Shown piece by piece: positions 59,470-64,000 of a stretch of 64,000 bases of DNA. The notes beneath the pieces were generated by a model. It was not told the DNA's origin and ran no database searches. It worked only from the letters and a program-made list of their open reading frames with translations. A program made the position numbers and the translations under genes. This stretch comes from Plectrocnemia conspersa (Eukaryota; Arthropoda; Insecta; Trichoptera; Polycentropodidae), in contig VTFK01000096.1 in the NCBI GenBank assembly GCA_009617715.1, forward strand, positions 186,001 to 250,000, in the 5' to 3' direction. The first letter of the stretch is position 1; each line of letters starts with the position of its first letter.

Positions 59470-60719
59470 CAAGGGCAGTTCAATAAGTACCTGTGTTTGA
59501 CGACAGATAGCGTTGCTAAGACAAGTTGCTGTTATCAATGTGTGCTGCCATCTGTTAAACAATGACAAAAACAAATTCAACGCCGATTCATAGGCTAGTT
59601 TGTATTCGACAGCCATTGCAGTAAGCAGTGCAATATGATTTTCGCTAAATGTAAAAAGTGCAGTATAGTTCAGTGATTCGCATTTTGCTTTTGGATGGGA
59701 AAACGTGAGGAGATAAGAGCGAAATTGGATGCTGTTTATGAAGAGACCCTTCGCCATCAATGACAACAGTTAATATTGGTTCAACGAATTTAAACTTGGT
59801 CGAACATCCGTTTTTGATAAGGATCGCTCAGGACGCCTGGCAGATGAGGAAATCATTGAAAAAATCCACAATATAATTCTCACTGATCATCGAACGAGTG
59901 CATAAAGTAGCAGAGGCCATAGGTATGTCGACGGGAACAGCAATTGATATTTTACATAAGTTGCTGATGAAAAAGTTGTTGGCACAGTGGGTGCCGTGAT
60001 TGCTTAGTGGACAATAAGCGGATGCGGCTTTCAACTTCGAAGCTGTGTTTGGAGCAATTTAGGCGAGAACCGAAGGAGTTTTTGCTTCGAATTGTCACCG
60101 TCGATGAGACCTGGATTCATCATTATACGCCAGAAATCAAGCAACAATTAAAACAATGAGATGCTTCCGGTAAATCTGCTCCAAAGAAGGCGAAGACGAT
60201 CCCATCGGCTGAAAAAGTTATGGTGACAATTTTTTGGGGTGATAGCGTAATACTCATGACCTTCTTAAAAAAAAAAACGAACACTGGACAATACTAGTGA
60301 GTTATTAGACCGTTTTAATAAGAAATTGAAGGAACCGCGGCCCCATTTGGCGAAGAAGAAAGTGCTGTTTCATTACAACACACCAGGACATTCATCCAGA
60401 GTTAGTTCATCCATCGCCGGCAAACTAGATGAATTACTCTCTCCTATTCGCCCGACCTGGCTCCCTGCGATTTATTCTTATTCTTAAACATGAAAAAATG
60501 ACTCAGGAAAAAAATTTAGCTCAAATAAATAGGTCATCGTCGAGACGGAAGTGTATTTTGCAGAGCTCGACAATTCCTATTTTTTGGGGGTTAAGAAAAT
60601 AGCAGGGATGTTGGGAAGTGTATATCCCTAAAAGGGGACTATGTTGAAAAATAATAATATGTTTTTTAAAAAAATGGCACCTTCATTCCTAACACGGGTA
60701 CTTATTGAACTGCCCTCCG
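59470..60719 (+). mobile_element. Full-length dead mariner transposon (irritans-like)
   Basis: Inverted ends carry AGGGCAGTTCAATAAGTACC on the left and its mirror GTACTTATTGAACTGCCCT on the right. TA lies just outside both (59468-59469, 60720-60721). The 1250-bp length is normal for mariner. The + strand holds a decayed transposase. It reads REEIRAKLDAVYEETLRHQ, then RSGRLADEEIIEKIHNIILT, VTVDETWIHHYTPE (first catalytic Asp), RPHLAKKKVLFHYNT and SPDLAPC, in several frames with stops. HYNT replaces HQDN, so the second catalytic Asp is lost. Irritans affinity is judged from memory of the protein motifs. Confidence 0.88.
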
Positions 60720-60834
60720 TAATACAAAAAATCGAAATAATATTCGCAGTCTTAAATCTAAAGTTGCCAACTGTAAGAATATAGCTAAAAACTAAATTTA
60801 CCCATAGGATAAAATAATTACTTTACATATGTAT

Positions 60835-60996
60835 CAGTGTTGTACCGTCCATACATGCGGTAGATTCAAAACATCAACCACGTGTATGGTTGATGGCGAG
60901 TGACTCAGTCGTTACACGTGCTTGTGTTTATAGTGATCAATAGTGCATGCGGGTTGACGTTTTGAATCTACTGCATATATGGACGGTACGCCACTG
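60835..60996. mobile_element. 162-bp MITE with long inverted ends
   Basis: The left arm contains CAGTGTTGTACCGTCCATA and, further in, GTAGATTCAAAACATCAACC. The right arm mirrors them with GGTTGACGTTTTGAATCTAC and TATGGACGGTACGCCACTG. A 6-bp direct repeat ATGTAT flanks the element on both sides (60829-60834, 60997-61002). CAGTG/CACTG termini suggest a hAT-related origin, although hAT usually makes 8-bp duplications. The interior also holds the small palindrome CATCAACCACGTGTATGGTTGATG (internal 2-mismatch). Confidence 0.75.
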
Positions 60997-61002
60997 ATGT
61001 AT

Positions 61003-61757
61003 ATATTGACCATTATAATTTGAGATCAGAACAAGACAGATACTTTGGAATAAATATACTTTGCAAATTGAAGTATAGAGAGCTTGACACTACTGTCTGT
61101 TAAAAATACTATTAATGGTCAGTATAAACATATATGTAATATAATGGCACATATAAATTTTGTATAATAGAACACAAATATCAGTCTTGCACTATAGAAT
61201 ATGACGCAAAACGTAGCGCAAACAAATTATAAAAGTCAGTAATAAATTTAAAATATACATACTTTGTATACAATAATCATAAGTATTAATCATTATACTT
61301 AATATAGTAAACGCACAGCATTAAAAAATCACAAAATATAGTATGCACTAGATGCTTTCTTTGATAATCATATATATTTACAAGTATCTCTTTAACAATT
61401 ATAACATAAAACTAAAATACTAGTTAATATTTTACAAAAAGAGAACCATCAGGTTGCAATTTGTAACAAGGCTGTCGTGTGCTTTATTGATATCATCGCA
61501 GTATGCATGTCAATGATTTTTTACACTATATGTTACACATATTCCATACAGAGAATAAATATAAGTGAAACAGCAAAGTAATCCACCGCTTTGTTTCATG
61601 TGAACATTTTTCTAATGGACCTAATTAGATATTCAATGCAAAAGAAGTATAAAAGCATTACATTAACTCGTGATAAGCCTACTAATTTTTAAAACATATA
61701 TCAGTGAATATCTTAAATAATTTACAAAGCTATTGATTAATCTTGAATAGTTACAAA
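61003..61757. other. Intergenic or 3' UTR of the BTB gene
   Basis: AT-rich, with no coding frame. A TTTATT at about 61481 is AATAAA on the - strand, about 270 bases past the BTB stop codon, and could be that gene's polyadenylation signal. Confidence 0.4.
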
Positions 61758-62987
61758 TTACTTTTTTAATTTATATAATTTCATTATCCCCGGACCGTTT
61801 CTGTTGAATGCATTATTTTTTTTTGGTATTACCATTTTCCTGTAGCGGCCCGGTCGGTTTAAAAAGACCCCCACTTTAATCTTTTTATGTGACATTATTT
61901 CCAATCTATCAAATGGAAAACATACTAGTCCAAAATTTCTTTCAACTATTCCTTTGAAGTCGAGTCCTTTACCTAAGACAATAAATTTAATGTCTTCTTC
62001 GTAATTTCTTCCAAACTCTCGAATATAACTGTTATCTTTCGATACTAAATGTATTGAAAATGTTGGCATCGGTCCACCGCTATAATAGAACTCTTCTATA
62101 ATTAGAAGAGGCGGTTGAGAAACTGTTACTTCATATTCATCGATAATATTTGGGTAACCCCTTAATTTAAAGTGTTCTGGTCTCATATTGATTTCAGAAT
62201 AAGCAGTCAATATAGCATATTCGTCCTCTTTGGACACAATACCAGAATTCTGAGCAAAAAACAATTTCACATTATCTGGATCGATCCAGTTGAATTTAAA
62301 ATAATCAGTATACGATATACTCAACATACAATCTTCAGTCGACTTATTCTTATTGTTGTATACAGCCCACCTCAAAAACAATTTAAAGAGTATGACTTCG
62401 TCACACAAGTGAGTTAAAAGTTGGATCAACGTAAGTAGCGCTTCGAGTTTTAATTCCTTCATATCATGGCTATCGAGTATAGTGCATGGATAATCTTCTA
62501 TATAGGCTACGCCTATATAAAATAACTTTGAAAGATCCGCACACATGACAGCCTTGTTCAATATTTTAACAAGCAATTTGATGTCAATAGATCTTTTACT
62601 CAACACACCTTGTACATATTTAATGCAAATAGGCAATATAAGTGGTACAGAAAAAAAATCCGCCGCTGACATTACATCTAGACATGTTTCTACCGAAGTA
62701 AAATTAATACTTTTGGTATAAAAATAATGTAAAAGCATTACAACGACTTCTGAACTAAATTCGTTTATTTTTAAGACATTGTTCGCAGTATATCTTAAAC
62801 TGTTCTCCAGCATGTGACTTGAAGCAGCAATAATACACTTGTGAGCCTTTATTTTAACAGCTTGATTCGTTACCTTGTCAGTCACTTCTATTACTACATC
62901 GTAGTATAGCCCGGTTTCTAACAGGCTTAAAAATCTAACCGGCGAATTAACGCCTGACAATCTCGGTACTTCTATGATGGTATTCAT
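61758..62987 (-). CDS. BTB-BACK domain protein, intronless, 409 aa
   Basis: This is an intact single-exon frame. Residues of about 15-120 form a BTB/POZ domain: LLETGLYYDVVIEV (the core strand and Asp), IKAHKCIIAASSHML, NEFSSEVVVMLLHYFYT and LDVMSAADFF. Residues of about 125-240 look like a BACK domain (LVKILNKAVMCADLSKLFYI, then EVILFKLFLRWAVYN). BTB-BACK proteins are usually Cullin-3 substrate adaptors, but the kelch repeats that bind substrate are absent. The last 130 residues are instead a beta-rich stretch (SIHLVSKDNSYIREFGRNYE, KIKVGVFLNRPG) ending in a basic tail. The start AAAAATGAAT suits insect translation. The gene lies among mobile elements; retroposition or lineage-specific duplication would explain the lack of introns (inference). 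Specific function is unknown. Confidence 0.88.
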   Translation of the reverse strand: MNTIIEVPRLSGVNSPVRFLSLLETGLYYDVVIEVTDKVTNQAVKIKAHKCIIAASSHMLENSLRYTANNVLKINEFSSEVVVMLLHYFYTKSINFTSVETCLDVMSAADFFSVPLILPICIKYVQGVLSKRSIDIKLLVKILNKAVMCADLSKLFYIGVAYIEDYPCTILDSHDMKELKLEALLTLIQLLTHLCDEVILFKLFLRWAVYNNKNKSTEDCMLSISYTDYFKFNWIDPDNVKLFFAQNSGIVSKEDEYAILTAYSEINMRPEHFKLRGYPNIIDEYEVTVSQPPLLIIEEFYYSGGPMPTFSIHLVSKDNSYIREFGRNYEEDIKFIVLGKGLDFKGIVERNFGLVCFPFDRLEIMSHKKIKVGVFLNRPGRYRKMVIPKKNNAFNRNGPGIMKLYKLKK

Positions 62988-64000
62988 TTTTATATAAAAC
63001 TTATTTTATATAAGAGAAATCATGCATAATTGTCAGTCGATTTCTTGAAAAAACATCGAGCATTGAAAGAATTTGAAGTGGATTGCTCGTAACAAGTTGT
63101 GAAGATATTTGATGGATTTCGTTCTTCTGAAACAATAGGTTAACAAAAATCACATAAGCGAAACACAAGCGCGAGAAGCAACTAATGCAATTTTAATGCT
63201 ATGGTAACATAAGCAATGAATTGCAAGCTAATAGTATCATGAATAAAAATACACATTACTAAAAAATGCAAGAAATAAGCCATGACTTGATACATTCAGA
63301 ATTGCACTAAGTTAAAATAAATAATGAAACCTAAAATCTTACAAATCAAAAAAATGATCGATAATTTGGTTAGATATATTTATTTATTTATATTAGTCAT
63401 ATTAATAAATTTGTAAAAAAAATAACATAATCAGCAGGTAAAATTTTGAAAAATTCGTTCTCATGTTTTAAATCATAGCATACGAAATCTTTTTCCATAA
63501 GCAAACTTTGCTGAGCGCCGATATACACCATGGCACAATAAATCAATTACATAACCTTTACAATCATTACAAAAATTATAACTACTATGCATGTCTATGT
63601 ATGCAAGTCATGTCTATTTATATGTTTAGTATATTTTCATTCCTTAGAATTATTAACGATTATTATTGAAAAACAAAAATGAGAAAAATAGTCTCACAAA
63701 AAGTAAGATATTACTTTTTTGTGAGACTATTTTTGCAGAATGTTTTACAAAAAAGTAAATAAAAGATTTTAGAACTTTTACAAAAAAGTAAATATAAAAT
63801 AAAAGAAAATAGTAACGACATAAAAACAAAAGTAAAGAAGACCCCAAATCCTAAAAAGACAATCGCAGTATTTTGACATAATGTTAAATAGAGGCAATAA
63901 AAGAGAAGCCGTATGTAGTAATCTATTAGTGCTCACTAGTAGATCCTTTGACTGACTCCCGGGATTCACGTTTCAAAAACCACCGGGATGCGAAAATATA
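62988..64000. other. Upstream flank of the BTB gene
   Basis: AT-rich, with no recognised gene. A hairpin lies at 63684-63734 and a repeated TTTACAAAAAAGTAAATA lies just after it. Two short - strand frames near the end (63653-63847, 63778-63969) are chance ORFs in low-complexity sequence. The promoter of the BTB gene should lie near 62990-63200, but no motif decides it. Confidence 0.5.
63684..63734. repeat. Strong hairpin, arms of about 22 bp
   Basis: AAAAATAGTCTCACAAAAAG on the left is mirrored by CTTTTTTGTGAGACTATTTT on the right, around a loop of a few bases. One extra T lies in the right arm. It could be the end-to-end remnant of a MITE or a hairpin-forming transcript. Confidence 0.6.

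Overview
The window is AT-rich animal DNA, almost certainly from an insect. It has long introns, GT-AG exon junctions, many degenerate transposable elements, and exons that encode a paired domain of the arthropod Pax2/5/8 type. The insect order cannot be fixed from sequence alone.

The main gene, about 2.4 to 57 kb on the + strand, is a Pax2/5/8 orthologue (Drosophila shaven/sparkling, sv). Nine coding exons (14048-14213, 25639-25836, 32879-32981, 33688-33865, 33943-33990, 34723-34808, 41653-41836, 43491-43718, 51898-52016) chain through compatible splice phases into one reading frame. They encode most of the paired domain, a YSISGILG octapeptide, a region that replaces the homeodomain, and a Gly/Pro/Ala/Tyr-rich C-terminal transactivation region. 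A short first coding exon is proposed at 2398-2416; with it the protein would be 443 residues. The coding frame ends on top of the donor site of exon 10, and a possible further exon lies at 54918-54963. The 3' UTR probably runs to about 57.0 kb. Each exon pair is separated by 0.1 to 11.6 kb of intron.

The introns hold several dispersed families: a tRNA-like SINE in five copies, all in the gene's orientation; a composite repeat of about 1.2 kb whose 3' module also occurs alone; a TA-flanked element with 45-bp inverted termini at 40087-40960 and a second partial copy; a hAT-like MITE; a tandem array of about 178 bp units; and a mariner fragment. GC-rich islands near 5.3, 30.5, 34.4, 38.4-38.9, 46.2, 47.1, 48.9 and 50.5 kb, and a RUNX/Ets site cluster at 32.05-32.22 kb, are candidate cis-regulatory modules.

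The 57-61 kb interval is a graveyard of mobile elements: a hAT-type end, a Jockey-like reverse transcriptase relic, a full-length but dead mariner of 1250 bp, and a 162-bp MITE. At 61758-62987 on the - strand lies an intact single-exon gene for a 409-residue BTB-BACK protein without kelch repeats. No rRNA, tRNA or CRISPR feature is supported. I found no plainly new biological system. The most unusual points are the stop codon formed at the last sv splice junction, the SINE and composite repeat families, and the intronless BTB-BACK gene.
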